Position numbers and translations under genes: made by a program | Part shown: positions 1 to 6,406 of the stretch, piece after piece | Layout: every line of letters begins with the position of its first letter | Position numbering within the stretch: position 1 is the stretch's first letter | Notes under the pieces: generated by a model | Databases searched by the model: none | The model's input: only the letters and a program-made list of their open reading frames with translations | What the model was told of the DNA's origin: nothing | Assembly (NCBI GenBank): GCA_001701065.1 | Contig: DAAL01000171.1 | Span: 1-7,627, forward strand | Direction of reading: 5' to 3' | From: Bacteroidales bacterium GP4 | GTDB taxonomy: Bacteria > Bacteroidota > Bacteroidia > Bacteroidales > Muribaculaceae | Length of the DNA stretch: 7,627 nt

Positions 1-766
1 CAACTCCCTGCGCATGTTTATAAGCGCGTTGCGCCATGTGCTGCTGCACCAAGGCATTGGCTTCGTAAGTCGCTGCGCTCTTGGAGAAGTTACGGCCTAC
101 CAGCCTGCTGTCGATGATTTCGGAGTCAATCAGAGCTTTCCAGTCAGGGAGATGCTCTCCGGCTAATATTCTCAGCCGTGGATGCGACTCCCAGCAACGC
201 TTCATGTTGTCAAGCGGAAATATCTTGTCGCTGTCCGACAGAATCACTCTGTCCCATGCCGTGTACACATCACCGCCTTCCTTATAATCATTATATATGG
301 CAGTCAGTTCCTCCTTAAGTGCAGAAATGTCTTTAGGCGACATCAACGGTGAGAGTTCGGCAAACTTATTGCGGTCGCCTATTATGCGGCGATAGAATTT
401 AGTTAGATTACGATCGTCAAGAAAGTCCCTTGTGCCGTCAAACACTCCTTTAGGGATGCCGCGCTCGTCATCCACAGGGCATAATGAACCGTTGACGGCG
501 ATGGTAAACGCTATGTTGCGCCGGTCAAGCGCAGGAAGCACGCGCGATGCGGCATAGACCCCGAATGACCAGGCGAAAAGGTACACTGTATCATAGCCAC
601 CGAGAGCGGAAGAGTCAAAACGCAAATCCCGATAATCCCATACAAGCATTATGTCGCAGCCAGGATATGACAGCTGCCGGAAAACGGCATCATCATGCGC
701 CCAACCTGAGAAGATGAGCAGCAGATGGCGGTTGCCCGGTGTCGATGATATATATCTTTGTTTCAT
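1..766 (-). CDS. bioG-bioC: BioG-BioC fusion: pimeloyl-ACP methyl ester esterase joined to malonyl-ACP O-methyltransferase (3' end cut by window edge)
   Basis: The reading frame starts at an ATG at 766-764 and stays open to base 1 (255 codons seen). Residues 1 to about 222 look like a BioG-type (DUF452) alpha/beta-hydrolase: FSGWAHDD near residue 19, the nucleophile motif FAWSFGVYAA with Ser67, a candidate acid in LSDSDKIFP (Asp178 or Asp180), and a candidate His205 in AGEHLPDW. From about residue 226 the frame continues into NFSKSAATYEANALVQQHMA, which matches the usual BioC N-terminus. By family knowledge, BioC methylates malonyl-ACP with SAM to start pimelate synthesis, and BioG removes the methyl group from pimeloyl-ACP methyl ester, so one cytosolic polypeptide would carry the first and last steps. 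The ATG overlaps the bioF stop by four bases (ATGA), with AAGGAA just upstream. The methyltransferase core (GxGxG SAM motif) lies beyond the window, so its integrity cannot be judged. BioG assignment is firm; the BioC half rests on about 30 residues. Confidence 0.87.
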   Translation of the reverse strand, partial: MKQRYISSTPGNRHLLLIFSGWAHDDAVFRQLSYPGCDIMLVWDYRDLRFDSSALGGYDTVYLFAWSFGVYAASRVLPALDRRNIAFTIAVNGSLCPVDDERGIPKGVFDGTRDFLDDRNLTKFYRRIIGDRNKFAELSPLMSPKDISALKEELTAIYNDYKEGGDVYTAWDRVILSDSDKIFPLDNMKRCWESHPRLRILAGEHLPDWKALIDSEIIDSRLVGRNFSKSAATYEANALVQQHMAQRAYKHAQGV

Positions 767-1902
767 AACAATTCCTTTAACTGCCGCAGCAGGTAACTGA
801 TGTCATCAGGAGTCATGGCGGCGCTTACGCTGAACCGCAGGCGTTCAGTGCCCAGCGGCACGGTGGGGGTGCGTATGGCAAGAGCCTTAATGCCCTTTGC
901 GGCAAGTGTTTTCGACACCTCCACGGCTTTATGCGCATCCCCCACTATAAGCGGGATTATGTGGGACGACACTACCGGCTTGCCTGATATTTCTTCAAGC
1001 CCCGCCGACAACTGCGAACATAATCTGCGCAGATGTTCCCTCTCGGCATCCATTGACACAAGCTCCTCAACCACAAACTGCGTCCATGCCGAGTTGAACG
1101 GAGGAATGGCAGTCGAGAATATAAAGCTTCGCGATTTGTTGACAAAATAGTCCTTCAGCACCTCCGAAGTAGCCACAAATGCGCCTTGCGAAGCAGCCGC
1201 CTTTCCAAACGTGCCTACAATCACATCCACATCCTCATAACAGGGCGAAGCCTTGCACAGCCCCAGTCCGTGAGGTCCGTTGACACCGAAGGCATGCGCC
1301 TCATCTATATATAGCAGCACTTCACAGCGTGAAGAATACTTGAGTTTAAGTTCCACAAGCCGCTCCACGTCGCAACTGTCGCCGTCCATGCTGAACACCG
1401 ATTCGGTCACTATCAATATGCGCCGGTACTTGTCGGCGTTGGCTTCAAGTAGTTTTTCGAGATGGGCGTAATCGTTATGCTTGTAACGGGTAAACTCGGC
1501 GCGTGACAGCACTACACCGTCGATAATGCTTGCATGGGCAAGACGGTCAGCAATCACAAAAGTATTTTTAGCGGCAAGTGCGCTTATGCTTCCTGTATTG
1601 GCATGATAACCGCTGTTATAGAGCAGCACACTGCGTCCGTAAAGTTCGCCGAGGAACCGTTCAAGTCTTTTATGCGCATCCTGCCGCGCGGCGAGAAGAC
1701 GCGCCGCCGACGATGACAGCGGAAGCTCGTTCACCTCGGGACGGCTCATAAATCGTTGCTGTAAGTCAGTCCTCAGCCCCAACCCCATGTAGTCGTTGGT
1801 GGAGAAGTCAAGTACAGGCTCAGTCGATTCATCGGGTATGGAGCGGAAATTGCCGGTAGCCCTAAGTTGATCCAATGTCAGTTCAAAGTCACCCATAATC
1901 AT
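763..1902 (-). CDS. bioF: 8-amino-7-oxononanoate synthase (KAPA synthase)
   Basis: A PLP-dependent enzyme of the alpha-oxoamine synthase family, 379 residues, full length for BioF. By family function it condenses pimeloyl-ACP (or -CoA) with L-alanine to give KAPA, CO2 and free carrier. Visible motifs are [11 protein letters not shown] (31-41), [19 protein letters not shown] (63-81; usually GSGGSRL..G in the family), [10 protein letters not shown] (95-104), [10 protein letters not shown] (166-175), [11 protein letters not shown] (199-209, Asp200 contacting the PLP ring nitrogen) and the Schiff-base lysine Lys234 in [13 protein letters not shown]. The start at 1902 overlaps the bioA stop in an ATGA, which favours this ATG over the second one two codons downstream (MIMGDF). 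Its own stop overlaps the next start the same way, so bioA-bioF-bioG/bioC are probably translated in a coupled fashion. CqsA- or Kbl-type relatives share the fold, but the bio neighbours settle the assignment. Confidence 0.95.
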   Translation of the reverse strand: MIMGDFELTLDQLRATGNFRSIPDESTEPVLDFSTNDYMGLGLRTDLQQRFMSRPEVNELPLSSSAARLLAARQDAHKRLERFLGELYGRSVLLYNSGYHANTGSISALAAKNTFVIADRLAHASIIDGVVLSRAEFTRYKHNDYAHLEKLLEANADKYRRILIVTESVFSMDGDSCDVERLVELKLKYSSRCEVLLYIDEAHAFGVNGPHGLGLCKASPCYEDVDVIVGTFGKAAASQGAFVATSEVLKDYFVNKSRSFIFSTAIPPFNSAWTQFVVEELVSMDAEREHLRRLCSQLSAGLEEISGKPVVSSHIIPLIVGDAHKAVEVSKTLAAKGIKALAIRTPTVPLGTERLRFSVSAAMTPDDISYLLRQLKELL

Positions 1903-3185
1903 TCAGGCAATATATCTATCATGTTGCGGCACAAGGTGGCAAGTTGCTCGTCGGTAATAACGTAGGGAGGCATGATGTAGACATTTCGCCCGAACGGACG
2001 CACCCATATACCTTTAGCCACGCAACGTTTCTGAAATTCACCCACATCCACCGGTTCTTTCATCTCCACCACTCCTATGGTTCCCAGAACTCTCACCTCC
2101 TTTACCGATGGTAGAGCGGCGGCAGGTGCAAGTTCACGTTTTATAATGGATTCGAGGTGGGCGACTCGCTCCGCCATGGGCTGCGAATCAAGCAGCCGGA
2201 TAGACTCTATAGCTATGGCGCATGCAAGAGGATTGCCCATGAACGTGGGTCCGTGCATCATCACTCCGGCTTCGCCGCGCGAAATGGTATCGGCTACATT
2301 CTTTGTGGTGAGGACTGCGCTCATGGTGAGATACCCGGCAGTAAGTCCTTTGCCTATGCACATTATGTCAGGCTCCACCCCTGCCCATTCCCAGGCAAAC
2401 CGCTTTCCTGTGCGCCAGAATCCTGTAGCTATCTCGTCGAATATAAGCAGCACGCCGTACTTGTCGCACAGCTTGCGTGCCTCACGCAGATATTGGGGAT
2501 GATAGAAACGCATTCCTCCAGCGCCCTGCACTATCGGCTCAAGAATCATTGCGGCTATCTCGTCATGGTGTTCAGCCAGCGTGGATTCAAGCGGCTGCAT
2601 TATCTCAGGTCGCCACTCGTCGTAGAAACCCACCTCCGGAGCCGGCACAAAATACCTTATTGGCAACGCTGACCCGAAAGCGCCGTGCATTCCGGTGACC
2701 GGATCGCACACGCTCATGGCATTCCACGTGTCGCCGTGGTAACCTGAGCGGATGGTGACGAAATTAGTCTTTTTGTGGCTTCCTGATGCCGACACGGCGG
2801 CTTGCACTGCCATCTTCATCGCGACTTCCACCGCCACCGAACCGGAGTCGGCATAGAATATATTGTGCATCGAGGGAGGTGCCATCGCAAGCAGCAGCTT
2901 CCCGAGTTCTATCGCAGGCTCATGGGTAAGACCGCCAAACATCACGTGCGACATCTTTTTCACCTGACGGTCTATGGCGGCATTGATGCGGGGGTTGTTA
3001 TAACCGTGTATTACGCACCACCATGACGACATTCCATCGATAAGCTCAGTGCCGTCAGCGAGTTTAAGAATCACACCTTCAGCGGAGTCCACTTTATAAG
3101 TAGGAAGAGGATTGATTGTCGAAGTATAGGGATGCCACAAGTGCTCGCGGTCCCATGAATCATAGACTTCATTAATATCGCTCAT
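1899..3185 (-). CDS. bioA: Adenosylmethionine-8-amino-7-oxononanoate aminotransferase (DAPA synthase)
   Basis: A class III PLP aminotransferase, 428 residues, normal for BioA. It transfers an amino group, in the usual family members from SAM, to KAPA to form 7,8-diaminopelargonate. Family landmarks seen: HLWHPYTS (15-22), [16 protein letters not shown] (50-65), [14 protein letters not shown] (113-126), [14 protein letters not shown] (146-159), [11 protein letters not shown] (215-225), [12 protein letters not shown] (249-260, Asp250 at the PLP nitrogen), the Schiff-base lysine Lys279 in [25 protein letters not shown] (311-323) and [14 protein letters not shown] (395-408). HLWHPY and [10 protein letters not shown] are typical of the SAM-using enzyme. 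It is the first gene of the minus-strand biotin operon, preceded by a TAnnTTTG promoter with a very short leader and no clear Shine-Dalgarno sequence. The stop overlaps bioF by four bases. Nothing is broken or missing. Confidence 0.96.
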   Translation of the reverse strand: MSDINEVYDSWDREHLWHPYTSTINPLPTYKVDSAEGVILKLADGTELIDGMSSWWCVIHGYNNPRINAAIDRQVKKMSHVMFGGLTHEPAIELGKLLLAMAPPSMHNIFYADSGSVAVEVAMKMAVQAAVSASGSHKKTNFVTIRSGYHGDTWNAMSVCDPVTGMHGAFGSALPIRYFVPAPEVGFYDEWRPEIMQPLESTLAEHHDEIAAMILEPIVQGAGGMRFYHPQYLREARKLCDKYGVLLIFDEIATGFWRTGKRFAWEWAGVEPDIMCIGKGLTAGYLTMSAVLTTKNVADTISRGEAGVMMHGPTFMGNPLACAIAIESIRLLDSQPMAERVAHLESIIKRELAPAAALPSVKEVRVLGTIGVVEMKEPVDVGEFQKRCVAKGIWVRPFGRNVYIMPPYVITDEQLATLCRNMIDILPE

Positions 3186-3202
3186 TGCAAGTATATTTTA
3201 TG

Positions 3203-3232
3203 CAAATTTACGCATTTTCTCCCATCCTTAAA
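3203..3232 (-). promoter_or_regulatory. Bacteroidota-type promoter of the biotin operon
   Basis: Read on the minus strand, TAAATTTG (3210-3203) matches the TAnnTTTG -7 consensus of the Bacteroidota primary sigma factor. Its last base lies 17 bases before the bioA ATG, so transcription would begin roughly 10-14 bases ahead of the start codon. No clean TTTG is present at the -33 distance, where the sequence instead forms part of an inverted repeat. A weaker TATACTTG sits closer to the start codon. The -7 match is seen directly; promoter activity is inferred. Confidence 0.65.
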
Positions 3233-3246
3233 AACACTTTAAGGAT
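3224..3246. repeat. Perfect 9-bp inverted repeat with 5-bp spacer, candidate operator of the bio operon
   Basis: ATCCTTAAA (3224-3232) and TTTAAGGAT (3238-3246) are exact reverse complements around the spacer AACAC. The element starts 13 bp upstream of the bioA -7 box and covers the expected -33 position, where a bound repressor would block RNA polymerase. The stem is AT-rich and has no T-run on either side, so it is not a terminator. It does not resemble the BirA operator half-sites I know (TTGTAAAC/GTTTACA type), so the binding protein is unknown. It also lies about 185 bp from the rightward promoter, so it might serve both directions. Confidence 0.55.
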
Positions 3247-3404
3247 AATTATTATGTATCGACTTCAGCAAAAACGATATGTAGCAAGAGAGCTTCCTCT
3301 CCAAACAATTTTACGATGCCCCCGCTCCGAGAAAGTTCAGAAAGGTGATTTTTGTGTGGAGGGAGGGGGAAATTTTGTTTTTTTGAAAAATTTTTGGAAA
3401 AATA

Positions 3405-3437
3405 TTTGGAAGTTATTGAAAAAGTTCACTACCTTTG
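3405..3437 (+). promoter_or_regulatory. Bacteroidota-type promoter of the ABC transporter operon
   Basis: TTTG (3405-3408), a 21-bp spacer, then TACCTTTG (3430-3437) match the -33 TTTG and -7 TAnnTTTG consensus with a normal spacing. Upstream is a run of alternating A- and T-tracts (3378-3402) that could act as an UP-like or bent element. Transcription would start around 3442-3445, leaving a leader of roughly 25 bases before the ATG at 3469 with no evident Shine-Dalgarno sequence. Confidence 0.72.
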
Positions 3438-3438
3438 C

Positions 3439-3462
3439 GGTGTACTATTACACTAATACACT
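3439..3462. promoter_or_regulatory. Candidate YtrA/GntR operator: GTGTA followed by two TACACT repeats
   Basis: Directly after the -7 box come GGTGTA (3439-3444), TACACT (3449-3454) and TACACT (3457-3462). The first and second form a GTGTA-N4-TACAC inverted repeat, the first and third a GTGTA-N12-TACAC inverted repeat, and the two TACACT copies repeat with an 8-bp period. From memory, the Bacillus subtilis YtrA operator is AGTGTA and TACACT separated by 13 bp, so the half-sites agree and the spacing is one base shorter. The element covers the likely transcription start, a position suited to repression by the GntR protein encoded at 5130-5498. Confidence 0.5.
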
Positions 3463-3468
3463 ACGACA

Positions 3469-4332
3469 ATGATAAAAATTGACAACCTATCATTCCATTA
3501 TGGTTTCCGAAAAAAGAAAACCATATTCGATGGACTAAACCTCCAACTCTCTTCCGGCAGCATCTACGGGCTGCTTGGAGAAAACGGCGTGGGCAAATCC
3601 ACCCTGCTCTATCTCATAGCGGGGCTGCTGACACCGCAGAAAGGCAAAGTGACTTTCGACGGCACCGACGTGCGCTTACGCACTCCCGGAGTGTTGTCCC
3701 ACACATTTCTGATACCGGAAGAGGAGGAACTTCCGTCGATAAAGCTTAAAGAATACGTGGCAATCAATGCTCCGTTCTATCCCAACTTCAGCGCCGAGGA
3801 CATGAAAAGGAATCTTGATGAGTTCGAGCTTAATCCAGACCTCCACCTCAACAATCTGTCCATGGGACAGAAGAAGAAGGTGTTTATGAGTTTCGCGCTC
3901 GCCACCAATTCTCTGCTATATCTGATGGACGAACCTACCAACGGACTCGACATCCCGGGCAAAAGCCATTTCCGCCAGTTCATAGCATCCAACATGAACG
4001 AGGAAAAAACCATAGTCATATCTACCCATCAAGTGAGAGATATAGACCTGCTCCTGGACCATGTGACGATAATGAGCAACGAGAGAATCCTGCTCAACAA
4101 GTCGATATCGGATATATCGGAACACCTCAGTTTCATAAACTCCGAGAATCAGGAATTACGCAGCAAAGCCATCTACTCACAACCGTCACTGCAGGGATAC
4201 AACATGATTATCCCCAATGACGGCACTACTCCCCAAGGCAATGTCAACATTGAATCACTATTCAACATGGTGATAAAGACAAGTCCGGAGGAACTAAATA
4301 AAATATTCAACTCTAACTCCATCACAGAATGA
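3469..4332 (+). CDS. ABC transporter ATP-binding protein of the YtrA-regulated type
   Basis: A cytoplasmic ATPase subunit, 287 residues, that would pair with the permease encoded directly downstream. In order: A-loop-like Tyr11 region, Walker A GENGVGKST (37-45), signature LSMGQ (130-134) followed by KKK, Walker B LLYLMDEPTNGLD (149-161, catalytic Glu155) with the D-loop, and the H-loop His187 in STHQVRD. Where a Q-loop glutamine is expected the sequence reads FLIPEEEELPS (80-90), with glutamates instead. A C-terminal extension of about 85 residues (200-287), rich in Ser, Asn and Ile, resembles the tail of YtrB/BcrA-like ATPases. It is the first gene of a four-gene operon; its stop overlaps the permease start in an ATGA. 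The substrate cannot be told from sequence; related modules elsewhere respond to cell-wall antibiotics or act on peptides or lipids, but export of any named compound is inference. Confidence 0.9.
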   Translation: MIKIDNLSFHYGFRKKKTIFDGLNLQLSSGSIYGLLGENGVGKSTLLYLIAGLLTPQKGKVTFDGTDVRLRTPGVLSHTFLIPEEEELPSIKLKEYVAINAPFYPNFSAEDMKRNLDEFELNPDLHLNNLSMGQKKKVFMSFALATNSLLYLMDEPTNGLDIPGKSHFRQFIASNMNEEKTIVISTHQVRDIDLLLDHVTIMSNERILLNKSISDISEHLSFINSENQELRSKAIYSQPSLQGYNMIIPNDGTTPQGNVNIESLFNMVIKTSPEELNKIFNSNSITE

Positions 4333-5114
4333 AAAATCAAACATTGAGTTTACGTCGCCTCGGACTGGTGATGAAACATGACCTCGGAAACAATTTCAAG
4401 ACTTATATACTCCAGACCTCGTTCTTGTGGATAACCATGCTCGTGGTCATATTCGCCATATTGCCCCATTATGGTTCACAATATGTAGTATACGAATCCA
4501 CCAATCCCGCTACACAAACATTACGCAATTGGTTCATTGTATTTCTCTTCGGCTCAGGATGCTTGTTTGCATCGACTATGGGAAATGACGTAAGCACTAA
4601 AGACCGCAGAATCAACACTCTCATGCTCCCCGCTTCGATGCTTGAAAAGTATCTTGCGCAATGGATAAAATTTGTCATAATATGTCCCATAGTGTTTTAC
4701 ATAGGATGGATATTAATGGATCTGTTGGCAACCGGTATAATCACAATGATATGGCGCAATCCTGAAGTGCCGATTCTGACCATCTTCGCATTTAAGGATC
4801 TCAACCTTCCTGAATTAGTCCTATTATATTTGTGCACCCAATCCTTCTTCATATTGGGAGCCGCCTTCTGGCCGCGGTTCTCATGCATAAAGACAGCGAT
4901 AATGATGTGGGTCATCTCGATGGTTGAAGCATTCCTGGTGTGGTTGGTAGTGATTCGCCCCATGATCTCATCCAAAGGCTTCTTAGCCAATGAAGGCATA
5001 GTGTCCAATGATTACGAGAATCTCTTTATATGTGTATTTATAGCGATTACTCTATTTAACTGGATATTTCCTTACTTCCGATTCAAGGAAACCGATGTGG
5101 TGCAACGCATATAA
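4329..5114 (+). CDS. ABC-2-type permease, six predicted membrane helices
   Basis: An inner-membrane protein, 261 residues, with hydrophobic segments at roughly 28-45, 68-83, 113-140, 161-181, 188-208 and 232-250, the six-helix plan of ABC-2-type permeases. Between helices 2 and 3 lies NTLMLPASMLEKYLAQW (96-112), a cytoplasmic-loop motif (LPAS.LEK) that I associate with Bacteroidota ABC-2 permeases. The N-terminus is basic and amphipathic before helix 1, consistent with a cytoplasmic start. The ATG overlaps the ATPase stop by four bases, so the two subunits should be made in balanced amounts and form a homodimeric transporter of two ATPases and two permeases. The GntR gene follows after 15 bp. 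No periplasmic binding protein is encoded, which suits an exporter or a lipid/peptide-handling transporter rather than an importer; the cargo is unknown. Confidence 0.82.
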   Translation: MKNQTLSLRRLGLVMKHDLGNNFKTYILQTSFLWITMLVVIFAILPHYGSQYVVYESTNPATQTLRNWFIVFLFGSGCLFASTMGNDVSTKDRRINTLMLPASMLEKYLAQWIKFVIICPIVFYIGWILMDLLATGIITMIWRNPEVPILTIFAFKDLNLPELVLLYLCTQSFFILGAAFWPRFSCIKTAIMMWVISMVEAFLVWLVVIRPMISSKGFLANEGIVSNDYENLFICVFIAITLFNWIFPYFRFKETDVVQRI

Positions 5115-5129
5115 AAAAGTGAAAACGAC

Positions 5130-5498
5130 ATGACATTCAATGAAAACAAACCGATATTCATTCAGATAGCCGAAAGGATATGCGACGAAATCACCCAAGG
5201 CACCTACAAGGAGAATGAACGCATCCCCTCCGTAAGAGAATACGCGATGATAGTGGAAGTGAACGCCAACACGGTGATGCGCGCCTACGACTGGCTACAG
5301 GCTCAGAACTACATTTTCAACAAACGCGGAATAGGCTACTTTGTCAGCGACAATGCAGTCAATGACATCCGCAAGTCACGCAACGACCTGTTCCGTGAAG
5401 GAGAGATGAAGGACTTCTTCCGCAAGGCGCACATGCTTCACATAACCCCCGAAGAGATTTTCAAAGAGTATAATAATTACCTAACACAAGAAAAATGA
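5130..5498 (+). CDS. GntR-family transcriptional regulator, YtrA subfamily
   Basis: A 122-residue DNA-binding protein. Residues 7-75 form a GntR winged helix-turn-helix: KPIFIQIAERICDEITQG (7-24), the hallmark ERIPSVREYA (30-39), recognition helix around VNANTVMRAYDWLQ (44-57) and the wing NKRGIGYFVSD (64-74). Only about 48 residues follow, predicted helical (DLFREGEMKDFFRKAHML), which is the short dimerisation tail of the YtrA subfamily rather than the large effector domain of FadR or HutC types. Family members usually repress their own ABC operon. The gene lies third in that operon, which supports autoregulation through the GTGTA/TACAC cluster at the promoter. There is no strong Shine-Dalgarno sequence; the leader is A-rich. 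The stop overlaps the next start in an ATGA. How the inducing signal is sensed is unknown. Confidence 0.93.
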   Translation: MTFNENKPIFIQIAERICDEITQGTYKENERIPSVREYAMIVEVNANTVMRAYDWLQAQNYIFNKRGIGYFVSDNAVNDIRKSRNDLFREGEMKDFFRKAHMLHITPEEIFKEYNNYLTQEK

Positions 5499-6211
5499 GA
5501 AAGACAACATATATAATGATAGGAGTAATAATCGCGGCAATGGCAGCGGTAACGATATTTGTCGCCACCAATACGCACATAATCACCCAGACTATACGCG
5601 TCAGCTCCGGCGGAGGCACGGTAAAGATGCCGATACCCACCTCCGATAACATAAATTTCAATCTGTTTTCCGGCGACATGGGAGGTGTAATATACAACAG
5701 TATTCCTGTAGAGTTGAATATATACACCTCGACATCGGAATCAACCTATATGGAAATTCCCGGAGGATGGGCTAAATACATGAGAATAAGCGAGAACACC
5801 GATAGCGCAGGAAATAAATCAGTAGACGTGACGCTCGATCAGATTCAAACCGAGCATAAAGACGGGAAAGAGACGAAAACCACTTTCACCTTCGACAGCG
5901 CACCGCTAATAGTGGACTTTTACACCACGTCAAAATCGCCTAACATAAACTTAGACGATACCCAATCCTACTTTCTGACTATATCTCTGAAGGATTTTAA
6001 GGGCGACAATGTGACACTGTACTCGGCATCGGACACTATCGAAGTGACAGGCTCCACCCTGCACACTCTCACGCTTCCGGCACCCGGTCCGGGGCATATA
6101 ACACTCTCTGACTCCTCGATTGATTCCATCATAAGCGAGGATGAAAACCATCCGGTCATAACAGTGCTTGACGATTCCATCAAGGTAGAAATCCCGGACA
6201 AGGAAAACTAA
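5495..6211 (+). CDS. Unrecognised membrane-anchored protein with a beta-rich extracytoplasmic domain
   Basis: A 238-residue protein I do not recognise. Residues 1-4 are basic (MRKT) and about 6-24 are a hydrophobic helix, so it is an N-terminal anchor or signal peptide. There is no cysteine anywhere, so it is not a lipoprotein, and no clear signal peptidase site is visible. The rest is polar, rich in Ser, Thr, Asp and Ile, with alternating hydrophobic residues suggesting beta strands. Residues 172-234 read as short strand-turn units (VTLYSASD, IEVTGSTL, ITLSDSSIDSI, ITVLDDSIKVEI), resembling the stacked strands of DUF4097/DUF2807 (head GIN) domains, a resemblance only. It would sit in the periplasm. 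Its start overlaps the GntR stop in an ATGA and a terminator follows, so it is the last gene of the ABC operon. It could be a sensor, an accessory of the transporter or a shield for its target; none is shown by sequence. That it is a real gene is well supported by the tight coupling. Confidence 0.8.
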   Translation: MRKTTYIMIGVIIAAMAAVTIFVATNTHIITQTIRVSSGGGTVKMPIPTSDNINFNLFSGDMGGVIYNSIPVELNIYTSTSESTYMEIPGGWAKYMRISENTDSAGNKSVDVTLDQIQTEHKDGKETKTTFTFDSAPLIVDFYTTSKSPNINLDDTQSYFLTISLKDFKGDNVTLYSASDTIEVTGSTLHTLTLPAPGPGHITLSDSSIDSIISEDENHPVITVLDDSIKVEIPDKEN

Positions 6212-6241
6212 CGCCTACAGCTTTTTCGATTACCGACCCTG

Positions 6242-6281
6242 CCGCCGCATCTGAAATTCATCGGGATGCGGCGGATTTTTT
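6242..6281 (+). terminator. Intrinsic terminator of the ABC transporter operon
   Basis: CCGCCGCATC (6242-6251) and GATGCGGCGG (6265-6274) form a perfect 10-bp GC-rich stem with a 13-base loop, followed by A and six T residues (6276-6281). It begins 30 bases after the stop of the last operon gene and separates it from serC. The T-run lies only on the plus-strand side, so it acts for rightward transcription. Confidence 0.92.
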
Positions 6282-6346
6282 ATACTATTTTGCCCCAATT
6301 ATGGAAATTTTTCAGTAATTGTTGTAAATTTATTGCAAAATGCATA

Positions 6347-6374
6347 GTTGCTAAATTAAAATTCACTATATTTG
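6347..6374 (+). promoter_or_regulatory. Bacteroidota-type promoter of serC-serA
   Basis: TATATTTG (6367-6374) matches the TAnnTTTG -7 box and precedes the serC ATG by 32 bases. The nearest -33-like motif is GTTG (6347-6350), with a spacer of 16 bp, shorter than the usual 19-21 bp, so the -33 element is weak or uncertain. The region upstream (6300-6366) is strongly AT-rich. The leader is A-rich with no Shine-Dalgarno sequence. Confidence 0.68.
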
Positions 6375-6406
6375 CAACCTGAACAACTAAAAACGAGTTA
6401 CTGAAT

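Noticed and set aside
261..268. GTGTACAC palindrome, similar to the GTGTA/TACAC half-sites of the candidate YtrA operator
   Set aside because: It is inside the BioG coding region, far from any promoter, and an 8-bp palindrome occurs by chance.
800..1150. Plus-strand frame of 116 codons opposite bioF
   Set aside because: It is antisense to the conserved C-terminal half of BioF with no family features; a shadow frame.
2077..2672. Long plus-strand frames opposite bioA (two overlapping, 141 and 171 codons)
   Set aside because: They lie wholly antisense to a fully conserved BioA coding sequence, have no promoter or recognisable protein motif, and their sequence is explained by the codon use of bioA.
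3288..3301. Small hairpin GAGAG-CTTC-CTCTC in the intergenic region
   Set aside because: Only five base pairs, with no T-run, promoter or conserved context; too weak to call.
3185..3472. Plus-strand open frame of 95 codons across the divergent intergenic region
   Set aside because: It runs through the ABC promoter, the candidate operator and the T/A tracts, its composition follows the low-complexity DNA, and it overlaps the ATPase start. It looks like an accidental frame.
5951..6201. Minus-strand frames opposite the unknown anchored protein
   Set aside because: The plus-strand frame is coupled to the GntR gene by an ATGA overlap and followed by a plus-strand terminator; the antisense frames have no promoter and no protein-like features.
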